DNA of 64,000 nt from CAVQBP01 sp963723205 (GTDB lineage: Bacteria > Bacteroidota > Ignavibacteria > Ignavibacteriales > Ignavibacteriaceae), in the NCBI GenBank assembly GCA_963723205.1, contig CAVRQC010000047.1, forward strand, positions 248,001 through 312,000, in the 5' to 3' direction. Each line of letters begins with the position of its first letter. The stretch's first letter is position 1. This document shows, piece after piece, positions 37,193 through 46,066 of this stretch. The position numbers and the translations under genes are program-made. The notes below the pieces were generated by a model that worked only from the letters and a program-made list of their open reading frames with translations, was not told the origin of the DNA and searched no databases.

Positions 37193-37297
37193 GTATCGGC
37201 AATTTTATCCAAATTAAATATTCATTCCAGAAATGAAGCCGCATCTTTTGCGCATTCCAATGATCTCTTTGATAAAATAGGGAATGTTGTAAGATAA
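37193..37297 (+). pseudogene. fragment: duplicated 3' end of the LuxR-type regulator gene
   Basis: Read in the frame starting at 37193, the sequence gives VSAILSKLNIHSRNEAASFA, then HSNDLFDKIGNVVR and a stop, nearly identical to the C-terminus of the regulator ending at 36647. Nucleotide similarity starts abruptly at 37191 (matching 36541) and continues past the stop to about 37372. Only the last 34 codons exist, so this is a remnant of a tandem duplicate or a recombination product. Confidence 0.85.
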
Positions 37298-37378
37298 AAT
37301 AGGGAATCCTCCCGATTCCATCCTTATTAATAAAACATAAGTTTACCTCTGTACTTAAATATTTAACTCACTTATAAA

Positions 37379-37412
37379 AACCTTGAAGGTTACTTTAAAA
37401 ACCTTCAAGGTT
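37379..37412. repeat. perfect 13-bp hairpin
   Basis: Arms aaccttgaaggtt (37379-37391) and aaccttcaaggtt (37400-37412) are exact reverse complements around an 8-base loop, followed by an A-rich run. It lies about 45 bases before the first DUF4242 gene and resembles the hairpin at 39032-39066 (shared aacctt ends). It may be a dispersed palindrome or affect the leader. Confidence 0.7.
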
Positions 37413-37459
37413 GCAAAAAAAATTATAATGTGAGTATTTAATTAGAAATGGAGGTAAAC

Positions 37460-37732
37460 ATGCCGCGTTATCTGATTGAAAGGAGCTTTCCCGACGGGTT
37501 AATAATTCCTATGAATAAAGAGGGAGAGAATATTTGCTTGTCAGTTGTTAACAACAATACAGATGACAATGTCACCTGGGTACATTCTTATGTAAGCGAA
37601 GATAAAAGCAAAACATTCTGTATTTATGATGCTCCAACCCCGGAAGCTATCAGGAAAGTTGCTAATAAAAACAAGCTTCCGGTAGATAAAATCACCGAAG
37701 TCAAAGTTCTTGATCCTTATTTCTATTTATAA
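37460..37732 (+). CDS. DUF4242 protein, cytoplasmic copy
   Basis: A 90-residue protein of the DUF4242 (SCO4226-like) family, small ferredoxin-like folds, one of which is known to bind nickel. It begins MPRYLIERSFPDGL and has VTWVHSYVSEDKSKTFCIYD and DKITEVKVLDPYF. ATG 37460 is chosen because GGAGG lies five bases before it; the in-frame ATG 37448 sits inside that site. It has no signal peptide, unlike its paralogue 30 bases downstream. The strong ribosome site is unusual for this window. Function unknown. Confidence 0.82.
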   Translation: MPRYLIERSFPDGLIIPMNKEGENICLSVVNNNTDDNVTWVHSYVSEDKSKTFCIYDAPTPEAIRKVANKNKLPVDKITEVKVLDPYFYL

Positions 37733-37761
37733 ACAAATTTAAATTATGACAGGAGGTCAAA

Positions 37762-38151
37762 ATGAAAAATATATTTTCATCCCTGGTGCTATTTGCTGTC
37801 TCACTTCTGTTTATTACATCGGGTTTTTCGCAGCAGAAAGCTCCGGATAAAAATCGGGCTGTTAAGAATAAGGTGGTTATGCACCGTTATGTAGTTGAGA
37901 GAACATTTCCGAACGGTCTCAACATACCCATAAATAATGTCGGAAAAGATATTTGTACAGGTGTAGTCTCAAATAATGCGGAGGATCAGGTTACATGGGT
38001 GCAGTCGTATGTATCCGAAGATAAGAAAAAAACTTTCTGTATTTATGATGCACCTTCTGCATCTGCAATCCGTAAAGCTGCAAAGCAGAACAAACTGCCG
38101 GTTGATAAAATAACCGAAGTTAGTGTATTAGACCCGTATTTCTATAAATAA
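37762..38151 (+). CDS. DUF4242 protein, exported copy
   Basis: A 129-residue paralogue of the preceding protein. A signal peptide (about 1-23, ending GFSQ) precedes the DUF4242 domain (about 41-129), which reads HRYVVERTFPNGLNIPINN, VTWVQSYVSEDKKKTFCIYD and DKITEVSVLDPYF. The pair thus places one copy in the cytoplasm and one outside the inner membrane. The AGGAGG site is strong. It is followed by a lipoprotein gene 16 bases later, making a three-gene unit. Confidence 0.84.
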   Translation: MKNIFSSLVLFAVSLLFITSGFSQQKAPDKNRAVKNKVVMHRYVVERTFPNGLNIPINNVGKDICTGVVSNNAEDQVTWVQSYVSEDKKKTFCIYDAPSASAIRKAAKQNKLPVDKITEVSVLDPYFYK

Positions 38152-38167
38152 AAATAATGGAGGTAAA

Positions 38168-38764
38168 ATGAAAAAGTTATCAGTATTATTCAGCTGTATT
38201 ATTTCATTAGTGTTTTTATTAATGATTGGCTGCCAGGATTCTTCAACGGAAGGACCTACTGCAGTTCAAACAGAACCTGCCGGTATTACATCGGGTAGTC
38301 AGCAGGTATTATCAAAATCCTATTCCGGCGCCTATGCTCCTGAACTGCAGAAAGAATTAGCAGTGGCAAGATCTGCTACAGCAAAGTACCATAATATAGA
38401 TTCGGCAATCGCAGATGGTTATGCAGACATAGACGTTGTAGTGCAGAATATGGGATATCATTATATGAATACTGAAAATGTTAAGGATACTTTTGATCCC
38501 GGGAAACCGGCGCTGCTTGTTTATTCAAAAAATCCTGTAAATGGAAAAATGAGATTGGTTGCTGTGGAATACGCTATCCCAAATACCGATCCCAGACCTG
38601 AGGGATTTACCGGAGATGCTGATGTATGGGAAAATAACACAGATTTTGGTTTATGGCTCTGCCATGCCTGGGTATGGTACAATAATCCCGATGGAATTTT
38701 CAATGAATTTAATCCGCGTGTGCATGTTGCACCAGGTGATGTTACTTATCCCACGGTTCAATGA
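38168..38764 (+). CDS. lipoprotein of a conserved unknown family
   Basis: A 198-residue lipoprotein with signal peptide and lipobox LMIGC (Cys at about 22). The mature part has the pattern ATAKYHNIDSAIADGYADI, NMGYHYMN, FDPGKPALLVYSKNP, LVAVEYAIP and CHAWVWYNNPDGIFNEFNPR. I recall related proteins in actinobacteria and proteobacteria with the same HxWvWxxNPxGxFxxfNP ending but know no function. It has a GGAGG site and is the third gene of the DUF4242 unit. The paired His, Trp and Asn residues near the C-terminus may form a ligand site; that is inference. Confidence 0.72.
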   Translation: MKKLSVLFSCIISLVFLLMIGCQDSSTEGPTAVQTEPAGITSGSQQVLSKSYSGAYAPELQKELAVARSATAKYHNIDSAIADGYADIDVVVQNMGYHYMNTENVKDTFDPGKPALLVYSKNPVNGKMRLVAVEYAIPNTDPRPEGFTGDADVWENNTDFGLWLCHAWVWYNNPDGIFNEFNPRVHVAPGDVTYPTVQ

Positions 38765-38786
38765 AAAATTAATTATAGAAATATTT

Positions 38787-38904
38787 AGAGGCTGTATCAA
38801 AAGTCTGGATTAGTGAATAAATAATTAATATTTTGAATTTAAAAACATCTTTATTTATTTCAGTGAAAATCCATACAGTAAAAGTTACTTTTGAAACAGC
38901 CTCT
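38787..38904. mobile_element. 118-bp MITE-like element with IS1182-like terminal repeats
   Basis: Terminal inverted repeats agaggctgtatcaaaagt (38787-38804) and acttttgaaacagcctct (38887-38904) match at 17 of 18 positions and enclose about 80 bp of AT-rich sequence with no coding capacity. The ends GAGGCTGT..CAAAAGT resemble those of IS1182-type elements. TTTA occurs at both sides (38784-38787, 38905-38908) but the target duplication is not certain. Confidence 0.65.
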
Positions 38905-39031
38905 TTTAATCGCAGGTTAAGTGACAGTTAATGAAAATGAAAATAGATTTTAATGTTCCGGGAGTGAGATTTTGGCAATAACAAACAAAAGATAATAAGG
39001 ATTCAAATCATACATTTTTCACTTAACGGGT

Positions 39032-39066
39032 AACCTTCGGGGTTTAAGGAAGTAACCCCGAAGGTT
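39032..39066. repeat. perfect 13-bp hairpin, possible terminator
   Basis: Arms aaccttcggggtt (39032-39044) and aaccccgaaggtt (39054-39066) are exact reverse complements around the 9-base loop taaggaagt. It shares the aacctt..aaggtt ends with the hairpin at 37379-37412. It may terminate the DUF4242 unit or be a dispersed palindrome. Confidence 0.7.
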
Positions 39067-39262
39067 TACTGTACCGTTGATTTTTTTACCTGAATTAGTT
39101 TGAAATTTATTTTATTTTTGTTAATTCGTGTTAAGATATTTAGACACTAATTAACACTAATTTTCAGGAAAATATTTTTATACTAAATTAGTGCAATTCG
39201 TGATAATTAGTGGCTTCATTATTTAGGTTACTAATTTTGGTTGTTTAAATAAATGGGACTGA

Positions 39263-40279
39263 ATGAATATAAAAGAATCTCTCTCTCTTAAAAAATATAA
39301 TACTTTCAGTATAGATGTAAAAGCCAAATATTTTGCAGAAGTATTTACCAATAACGAATTAAAAGAAGTATTATCATTAGATAAATATAAATCCATTCCC
39401 AAATTTGTTCTTGGCGGCGGGAGCAATATACTTTTTACAAAGGATTTTGAAGGACTTGTTATAAAAATATCTTCAAGTGAAATTCAAATTATTAAAGAAG
39501 ATGATGGTTTTGCTTTTGTTAAAGCCTCAGCGGGAGTAATCTGGCACGACCTGGTTTTTTACTGCATTGCAAGAAATTTTGGAGGAATAGAAAATCTTTC
39601 GCTCATTCCGGGTACAGTTGGTGCTGCTCCTATTCAGAATATAGGGGCTTACGGACAGGAATTGAAAGGTGTATTTTACTCTTTGAAAGGAATTTTTATT
39701 GATAGTTTGAAGGAGAAAACTTTCTACAAAGATGAATGCAGGTTTGCTTACCGTAATAGTATTTTTAAAAAAGAATTGAAGAATAAATTTATTATAACAG
39801 ATGTTACTTTAAAATTAAGTAAACATCCAGCTATTAATATTTCATACGGAACAGTTGAAGAAGAACTCAAAAAAAAGAATCTTAATGAAATAACTATAAA
39901 AGATGTTAGTGAAGTAATATGTGAAATAAGAAAGAGCAAGCTTCCTGATCCGGCAGAAATAGGAAATGCCGGAAGCTTTTTTAAGAATCCTGAAATAAGT
40001 AAACAAAAGTTTGAAGTATTAAAGATTAAATTTCCGGGTATCATTGGTTATAATACTGCGGATGATTTGGTTAAAGTACCTGCCGGTTGGTTAGTAGAAA
40101 ATGCGGGTTTGAAAGGTAAAAAAATAGGCAATACAGGGACTCATCCAAAGCAGGCACTTGTTATAGTTAATTATGGAAACGCAACGGGGGAAGAGATTTT
40201 ACATTTTAAAGATTTTGTTAAAGAAACAATACAGGAAAAGTACGGGATTTTACTGGAAGAAGAGGTTAACATAGTATAA
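39263..40279 (+). CDS. murB: UDP-N-acetylenolpyruvoylglucosamine reductase
   Basis: MurB makes UDP-MurNAc in peptidoglycan synthesis, using FAD and NADPH. The 338-residue protein shows the FAD-binding FVLGGGSNILF (about 48-58), GTVGAAPIQNIGAYGQE (about 117-133), the AYRNSIFK loop of type I enzymes (about 161) and the catalytic Ser region GNAGSFFKNP (about 234), with a late Glu-containing C-terminus. It stands alone here rather than in a mur cluster. Confidence 0.94.
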   Translation: MNIKESLSLKKYNTFSIDVKAKYFAEVFTNNELKEVLSLDKYKSIPKFVLGGGSNILFTKDFEGLVIKISSSEIQIIKEDDGFAFVKASAGVIWHDLVFYCIARNFGGIENLSLIPGTVGAAPIQNIGAYGQELKGVFYSLKGIFIDSLKEKTFYKDECRFAYRNSIFKKELKNKFIITDVTLKLSKHPAINISYGTVEEELKKKNLNEITIKDVSEVICEIRKSKLPDPAEIGNAGSFFKNPEISKQKFEVLKIKFPGIIGYNTADDLVKVPAGWLVENAGLKGKKIGNTGTHPKQALVIVNYGNATGEEILHFKDFVKETIQEKYGILLEEEVNIV

Positions 40280-40535
40280 ATTCCGGATTGTCTTTACAAA
40301 TAACTTAAAAATATTTTAATGAAAACCAGCATTTTTTGAGATTTTTAGATTTTGAAAAATTACAGTATATAATAACTATTGCTTTTTATTTCTTATTTAC
40401 AGACATTTGTACGTAAAGTAAAACGGGGCAGGAAAATTAGAGATAATTAAATATAGTCCTACCAGAAAATTCATTTCCAGCGAAAATATTAATAAGAAAT
40501 TATTAATTTATAAAATTTCAAAAGGGGGGTGTGTG

Positions 40536-43500
40536 ATGAAAAAGCTGTTGGTACGTATTCCAACCTCAATAATTATTTTATTGCTATTTCTTTTCTTTAA
40601 CATTACTCTTTATGGGCAGCAGGTTAAAATTATAAAAAGAGTAATGACCGAATCCGAATATCAGAAATTAAAAACTTTTATCGGGACTTATGAAGAAGGA
40701 AAAAATTACAATGAGATTATTCATGGTCACGGTACCGGGCTGGTTCCTCCCACTGAGGAAGAATGGGAGAAAATGAGAAATCAACCGATTCTTTTTGACA
40801 AAATAGATTACCCTCTCAGAAAGTTGAGTACACCTGCAAGTTATGATAACTCTGCAACTATCTGGTTTCCCCCAATTGGTAATCAGGGTGCAGAAGGTTC
40901 ATGTGTTCCTTGGGCGCTTGTTTACTATACTAAAACTTTTCAAGAGGCTACGGAACATAATTGGGATCTCTCTGGAGGTTTATGGCAAAATGAAGATAAA
41001 ATATTTACCCCTGATTTCTGTTATCATCTGTTAAATAAAGGTGTAGATAAAGGTATCAGCTATGCTGACAATATAAATTTATTACAGCAAATAGGATGTT
41101 GTACATTGGACAAAATGCTGTATGATCCTTATGATGATGCAAGTTGGCCAAATGAAAATGCCTGGCGACAGGCTCCTTTATATCGTTCGCAGACAGGTTA
41201 TGGTGGTAATGATGGTTATATTTGGATTAATACGGATTCCGGCATTGAAAATTTGAAACAACTTTTAGCCTATGGAAATTTAGCTGTTATACCTGTTAAT
41301 GCTGGTTACTTTTATGGAAACTTTACATCTAAGGACCTTTGGACTTTGGATAACTATAATACTACTAGTCATAATCACGCTAACACTATTGTGGGATATG
41401 ATGATAATTTTGGTCCATATGCAGAATCAGGTAATTCGAATGCATATGGTGCATTTAAAATTGCAAATTCATGGGGTATTGGTGATTGGGAAAAAAATCC
41501 AGATGGTTTTTATTATATCTCTTATGAATGTATGAAACAGATGATTCAAATTACATACCTGTATCAAAATTATTTTGATTATGAACCAAAAATGGTTGCT
41601 GTATTTAAAATGAATCACAATATTCGAAACGAGAATGATATAAAAATTGGAGTTGAATCATTAGGAAGTTCAGTTTATAAATCCCTTAATACATTTCCTT
41701 CGAAAGGCGGGAGTTTTCCCTTTCCTGATAATCCTATTGTCATTGATATCACGGAACTCCAAACATTTTTGTCTGGAAGTACAAATAATTTTTTCATTGA
41801 AGTAAATGATGGAGGTACTTCTGCTACTGGAACAATACAATATTTTTCTATTGAGATGTACGATGATTATTCGAGCGGGATACCTAAAAATGTATATGTA
41901 TCGACAGAAACACCTGTTCAAACTCAACAAGGAAGTACTATTAAGGTGAATCTTACTACTTCTTCTGAAACAATTGTAATACAATACCCTATTGGAGGAG
42001 AAGTATTTGATATTGGCAGCAAACCAATTATTAAATATTCTTCTGAAGGTACCAGTGGTTATATAAACCTCGATTATTCAACCGATAAAGGAAATACATG
42101 GAATTCTATCGCTACAAATGTAATCGATAACGATGAATATAATGACTGGATTATACCAAACACACCATCATCAGAATGTAAAATAAGAATAAGTGATGTT
42201 GGTGGTAGTCCTTCGGTAATTAGTAAAGGTTTGTTTAGAATAGGGCAATATGAATTTACCGATCAAACATCAATTTCATTGCCTGGCATTATGTTGGGTT
42301 CAGCTGCTTGGGGAGATTTGGACAACGATGGGAATTTGGATTTACTTATAACTGGAATTGGAAATGTCGGTGGCGATCTTACTAAAATTTATCATAATAA
42401 TGGAAATAATACATTTTCAGAAGTGACAACAATTTCTCTGCCCAAACTTAGAGCTAGTTCTATAGCATTTGGAGATTATGATAATGATGGCGATCTTGAT
42501 ATCCTTTTAACTGGATATAATAACGGCATTTTTATTTCAAAAATTTACCGTAATAATGGTACTAATAAATTTACTGAACAGAAATCAATCTCTCTTATTA
42601 ATATCACCGGCCAAGCAGCCTGGGGAGATTATGATAATGATGGGAAATTGGATATACTTTTATCAGGTTCACCTATGGGTGAAGATCCTATAACAAAGGT
42701 ATATCACAATAATGGAAATAATATATTTACAGAACAAACTTCAATTTCTCTTGCAGGTGCAGTTGCCTGTGAAGACTATGATAATGATGGTTTTCTGGAT
42801 ATACTTATATCTGGGAACACAACAAGTGGGCCGTTATCAAAAATATATCGGAACAAAGGAAACGGCACATTTGAAGAGCAGTCGATTTCTCTGCTTGGTT
42901 TATCAGAAAGTTCGGTAGCCTGGGGAGACTATGATAATGATGGCAATCTCGATATAATTTTAAATGGAACGACTGCATCCGATACTTCTCTTTCAAAGTT
43001 ATATCACAATAATGGAAATAATACATTTACAGATCAAATCTCCTATTCGGTTACACAATCCGGTTCGGTAGCCTGGGGAGATTATGATAATGATGGTAAT
43101 CTGGATATTCTTTTAACCGGATGTTTCGATAATAAAAAATCTAAAATTTATCGTAACAACGGAAATGGAGTATTTGAAGAACAAACAACAATTTCCTTAT
43201 TTGGGGGATACTCAGGTTCTGCTATTTGGGCAGATTATGACAATGATAATGATCTGGACATATTATTAACCGGTACAAATAGCTCAGTAAAAGTATCAAA
43301 AATTTATCGTAATAATAGCAACATACATAATATCTTACCTTCTGCACCCTCAAACTTGAAAGTTGCAAGTAGTGGCAATGACGTCACATTCACCTGGGAT
43401 AAAAGTACCGATAAAGAAACACCACAAAATGGATTGACATATAATGTATCAATTGGTACCAGTCCCGGAGCTTGCGATATTTTATCTCCTATGGCAGAAT

Positions 43501-44000
43501 TAAATACAGGCAAAAGAAGAATTGTTAGTATGGGGAATGCAGGTCATGGTAATTTTAAGACAATAAAAGGATTACCGGACGGAAAGTATTATTGGAGTGT
43601 GCAGTCAATTGATAATTGTTTCGAGGGTTCTAATTTTGCTGAAACTAAAAGTTTTACTATACCCTATAAAGGAACAATTTCAATTACATCTCCAAAAGGA
43701 GGTGAAGTATTTACAGCAGGAAGTAATCCGGTTATCACATATACTTCGGAAGGTACCAGCGGCTATTTGAATCTGGATTATTCAACGGATGCTGGTACAA
43801 CATGGGACACAATAGCTACTCATCAAACTGATGACGGTGATTACAAGGGATGGGTAGTACCCAATACTCCATCAGCTAACTGCAAAATCAGAATTACTGA
43901 TTCAGATGGCGAACCTTCTGTGTTAAGTGATAGTTCATTTACTATACAATCGCCTGGAATAATTGTAATAACATATCCCAAAAGGAGGAGAAATATTTGA
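40536..44000 (+). CDS. secreted C1-type cysteine protease with FG-GAP repeats, frameshifted
   Basis: A large secreted protein. ATG 40536 is preferred over GTG 40533, with AAAGGGGGG upstream. Domains in order: signal peptide (1-28); papain-like C1 protease with IGNQGAEGSCVPWA (Cys at about 123), HANTIVGYDD (about 280) and KIANSWGIGDW (about 308), so Gln, Cys, His and Asn are all kept; an Ig-like GGEVF..SGYINLDYSTD module; seven FG-GAP/VCBS-like repeats with DxDxDGxxD (for example GDYDNDGDLDILLTG); a fibronectin III-like domain; a second Ig-like module. The frame breaks at 43978-43990, where a third module begins in another frame; the T9SS sorting domain lies downstream. The protein is therefore cut before its secretion signal unless the indels are sequencing errors. 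Confidence 0.82.
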   Translation: MKKLLVRIPTSIIILLLFLFFNITLYGQQVKIIKRVMTESEYQKLKTFIGTYEEGKNYNEIIHGHGTGLVPPTEEEWEKMRNQPILFDKIDYPLRKLSTPASYDNSATIWFPPIGNQGAEGSCVPWALVYYTKTFQEATEHNWDLSGGLWQNEDKIFTPDFCYHLLNKGVDKGISYADNINLLQQIGCCTLDKMLYDPYDDASWPNENAWRQAPLYRSQTGYGGNDGYIWINTDSGIENLKQLLAYGNLAVIPVNAGYFYGNFTSKDLWTLDNYNTTSHNHANTIVGYDDNFGPYAESGNSNAYGAFKIANSWGIGDWEKNPDGFYYISYECMKQMIQITYLYQNYFDYEPKMVAVFKMNHNIRNENDIKIGVESLGSSVYKSLNTFPSKGGSFPFPDNPIVIDITELQTFLSGSTNNFFIEVNDGGTSATGTIQYFSIEMYDDYSSGIPKNVYVSTETPVQTQQGSTIKVNLTTSSETIVIQYPIGGEVFDIGSKPIIKYSSEGTSGYINLDYSTDKGNTWNSIATNVIDNDEYNDWIIPNTPSSECKIRISDVGGSPSVISKGLFRIGQYEFTDQTSISLPGIMLGSAAWGDLDNDGNLDLLITGIGNVGGDLTKIYHNNGNNTFSEVTTISLPKLRASSIAFGDYDNDGDLDILLTGYNNGIFISKIYRNNGTNKFTEQKSISLINITGQAAWGDYDNDGKLDILLSGSPMGEDPITKVYHNNGNNIFTEQTSISLAGAVACEDYDNDGFLDILISGNTTSGPLSKIYRNKGNGTFEEQSISLLGLSESSVAWGDYDNDGNLDIILNGTTASDTSLSKLYHNNGNNTFTDQISYSVTQSGSVAWGDYDNDGNLDILLTGCFDNKKSKIYRNNGNGVFEEQTTISLFGGYSGSAIWADYDNDNDLDILLTGTNSSVKVSKIYRNNSNIHNILPSAPSNLKVASSGNDVTFTWDKSTDKETPQNGLTYNVSIGTSPGACDILSPMAELNTGKRRIVSMGNAGHGNFKTIKGLPDGKYYWSVQSIDNCFEGSNFAETKSFTIPYKGTISITSPKGGEVFTAGSNPVITYTSEGTSGYLNLDYSTDAGTTWDTIATHQTDDGDYKGWVVPNTPSANCKIRITDSDGEPSVLSDSSFTIQSPGIIVITYPKRRRNI

Positions 44001-44830
44001 AGCAGGAAGTAATCCAGTTATAACATACAGTTCACTAGGAAACAGTGGTTATGTTAATCTTGATTATTCAACAGACAGGGGTTCACATGGGATACAATTT
44101 CAACAAATCAATTAGACGATGGTGATTATAAAGGCTGGATAGTACCTAATACTCCATCAACAAAATTGTAAAATAAGAATAACCGATGTCGATGGAGAGC
44201 CGTCTGCAGTGAGTGATAGCACATTTACAATTGCCGGTGTAGTCCCTGTTGAACTGGTATCGTTTACCAGAAATTCAAAAGAAAATAAAATAATGCTGAA
44301 CTGGAAGACAGCAACTGAGACAAATAATAAAGGATTTGAGATCCAAAGGAAATTAAGTGCAGGTTGGGAAAAAGCAGGTTATATAGATGGTAGCGGAACA
44401 ACAACTAATCCCAAAGAATATTTATTCACTGATAACTTTGAATATAAATTCTATAAAGGAATTGTAAGCTACAGACTAAAACAAATAGATTATAATGGTT
44501 CTACCCGGTATTCGGAAGAAATAAGATTAGATGTAGACTTTACACCCAAAAAGTATACTTTATATCAGAATTATCCTAATCCATTTAATCCAATAACAAC
44601 AATCAAATATGCATTGCCTTTTGAAAGCAGGGTTGAGATAATAATTTATAATATGTTAGGGCAAAAGATTGAGGAATTTGATGAAGGGGTAAAGGCAGCG
44701 GGTTATCATGATATAAATTGGTTCCCCGGAAATTTATCATCAGGTGTATATTTTTATTTTTTACATTGCCAAAAGCATAGATGGGAAAAATAATTTTACT
44801 AAAACATTAAAGATGCTTTTAATGAAATGA
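44001..44830 (+). pseudogene. detached C-terminus of the C1-protease protein, with T9SS sorting domain
   Basis: This is the rest of the same gene, split over frames. The third Ig-like module (GGEIFEAGSNPVITYSSLGN, GYVNLDYSTD) begins in the +1 frame from about 43980; a missing base near 44090 (ggttcacatggg, where tcaacatgg is expected) and an extra A near 44164 (acaaaattgt) shift it again. From 44209 the frame gives VPVELVSFTRNSKEN and the sorting domain with YQNYPNPFNPITTIKYALPF. An extra T in a T6 run near 44760 shifts the last part to IAKSIDGKNNFTKTLKMLLM and a stop at 44828-44830. At least four one-base indels separate this from an intact gene; the longest piece in one frame is 44209-44793. 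Confidence 0.8.
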
Positions 44831-45016
44831 AATTTAACTTTTCGGCGACTGAATTGTCTAACGGCATCTAAAGAGGGGAAACTTTGTGTAGCTGCAATTA
44901 AGATTTCTCGATAATCTCTGCTACTTATCACAGATGGTGATTACCACGAAATGACAATGTGTTTGATTGAAGAGTCATTACTCCACCATTCCATAATTCC
45001 TATTTGTCGTAAACGA

Positions 45017-45514
45017 CTACTTCATGTTGACAAACTGGGTTGGGAAGTCAAGATCCGCTTCATTTACCATTTTAATAACTGCCTGAAGATCGTCAATTTT
45101 TACACCCTGCACGCGTACCTGCTCATCCTGAATTTGGGCATTTACCTTAAGCTTTGAATCCTTTACCATTTTAGTAATCTTTTTTGCATTATCCTTTGAA
45201 ATCCCGCTTTGCAGGTTTATGAATTGTTTTATTCTTCCACCGGCCGCAGGTTCCGGTTCATTTAATTTCAATGCTTTAATCGAAATTCCTCTCCTGATAA
45301 ATTTTGTCTGAAGGATATCTATACTTGCTTTTAGAGAATAATCATCTTTTGTATTAATAGAAATATTTTTTTCTTTTTTGTTAAGATCCATAGAGGTTGC
45401 AGAATCCTTCAAATCATACCGCTGGTGAATTTCTTTTAATGCCTGATTAACCGCATTATCAGCTTCCTGCAAATCTATTTCGGATACAATATCAAAAGAG
45501 TGATTTTGAGCCAT
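45017..45514 (-). CDS. YajQ-family nucleotide-binding protein
   Basis: A 165-residue YajQ/UPF0234 protein; family members bind cyclic di-GMP or nucleic acid. It begins MAQNHSFDIVSEIDLQEADN and has HQRYDLKDS, DYSLKASIDILQTKFIRRGI and the late VRVQGVKIDDLQAVI, ending DLDFPTQFVN, all typical. I chose ATG 45514, with AGAGG upstream, rather than an ATG at 45577 that adds a non-homologous 21-residue tail. The gene is alone on the minus strand. Confidence 0.93.
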   Translation of the reverse strand: MAQNHSFDIVSEIDLQEADNAVNQALKEIHQRYDLKDSATSMDLNKKEKNISINTKDDYSLKASIDILQTKFIRRGISIKALKLNEPEPAAGGRIKQFINLQSGISKDNAKKITKMVKDSKLKVNAQIQDEQVRVQGVKIDDLQAVIKMVNEADLDFPTQFVNMK

Positions 45515-46066
45515 AATAACCTCTGAAATAATATTAATAATTATTGAAAAGCTAAGGTAATGAGTGGAGTTTGTCAAGCAGTGTTGGGCCCGGATTCCAG
45601 ATACCCGGTACTAAAGAGTGAAAGAGAGAAATAAGTAAAATCATATCGGATTCAGAGTAGATTAATTCGTAATACTCCGTAACACTAGGCTGTCAGGGAC
45701 CAATCCTCGACAGATGGTAGAGTAAACATAGAGCGAATGACAATGCTAGAAATCTTTAACTATATGTACTGTCATGGTTTGGACCATGACAGCCGAGATA
45801 CGGCGTTCGACATGGTTTGGACCGTAACAGTTTGTCAAGCAGTTGGAGCTTCATCCGGATACCAGATGCCGGATAGCAGGGGGCAGAAGTCAGAGAGTAA
45901 ACCAAATGATTCATACCGTCAATATTTCAAAGAACTGTGAAAACTAAAATAGTCTGTATCTAAATCTAAATAATTTTACTAAAACTTTACCAAAACTTTA
46001 CTATTTAAATAAATAATTATATATTAGTTAATATAATTAGGTTAATATACAAAATAGAATTGAACA
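45515..46066. other. repeat-debris spacer
   Basis: No credible gene. The word gtttgtcaagcagt occurs at about 45571 and 45831, each followed by related text containing ccggat.ccagat. A palindrome gtcatggtttggaccatgac lies at about 45771-45790, with a near copy catggtttggaccgta at about 45811. A 67-codon open frame at 45737-45940 runs through these repeats and is not believable as protein. Confidence 0.5.

Larger units (their letters stand above)
36648..37459. other. long spacer with duplicated LuxR 3' end and hairpins
   Basis: Besides the LuxR fragment (37193-37297) and the hairpin at 37379-37412 described separately, there is an inverted repeat cttttacttttctt (36787-36800) / aagaaaagtaacaaaag (36806-36822), a palindrome type I recall from many Bacteroidetes spacers. 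The stretch 36720-37190 has no convincing reading frame. Confidence 0.5.
38765..39262. other. spacer before murB with MITE-like element and hairpins
   Basis: It contains the MITE-like element (38787-38904), the hairpin 39032-39066, and degenerate repeat text around 39120-39215 (taattcgtgttaag, gacactaattaacactaa, ttcgtgataattagtgg). A possible murB promoter element TAATTTTG occurs near 39232. No gene seen. Confidence 0.55.

Noticed and set aside
38559..38813. 84-codon frame overlapping the lipoprotein gene
   Set aside because: Alternative frame of a coding region with a signal peptide and conserved family motifs.
45737..45940. 67-codon + strand open frame
   Set aside because: It runs through repeated and palindromic spacer text (catggtttggacc twice, gtttgtcaagcag) and has no protein-like features.
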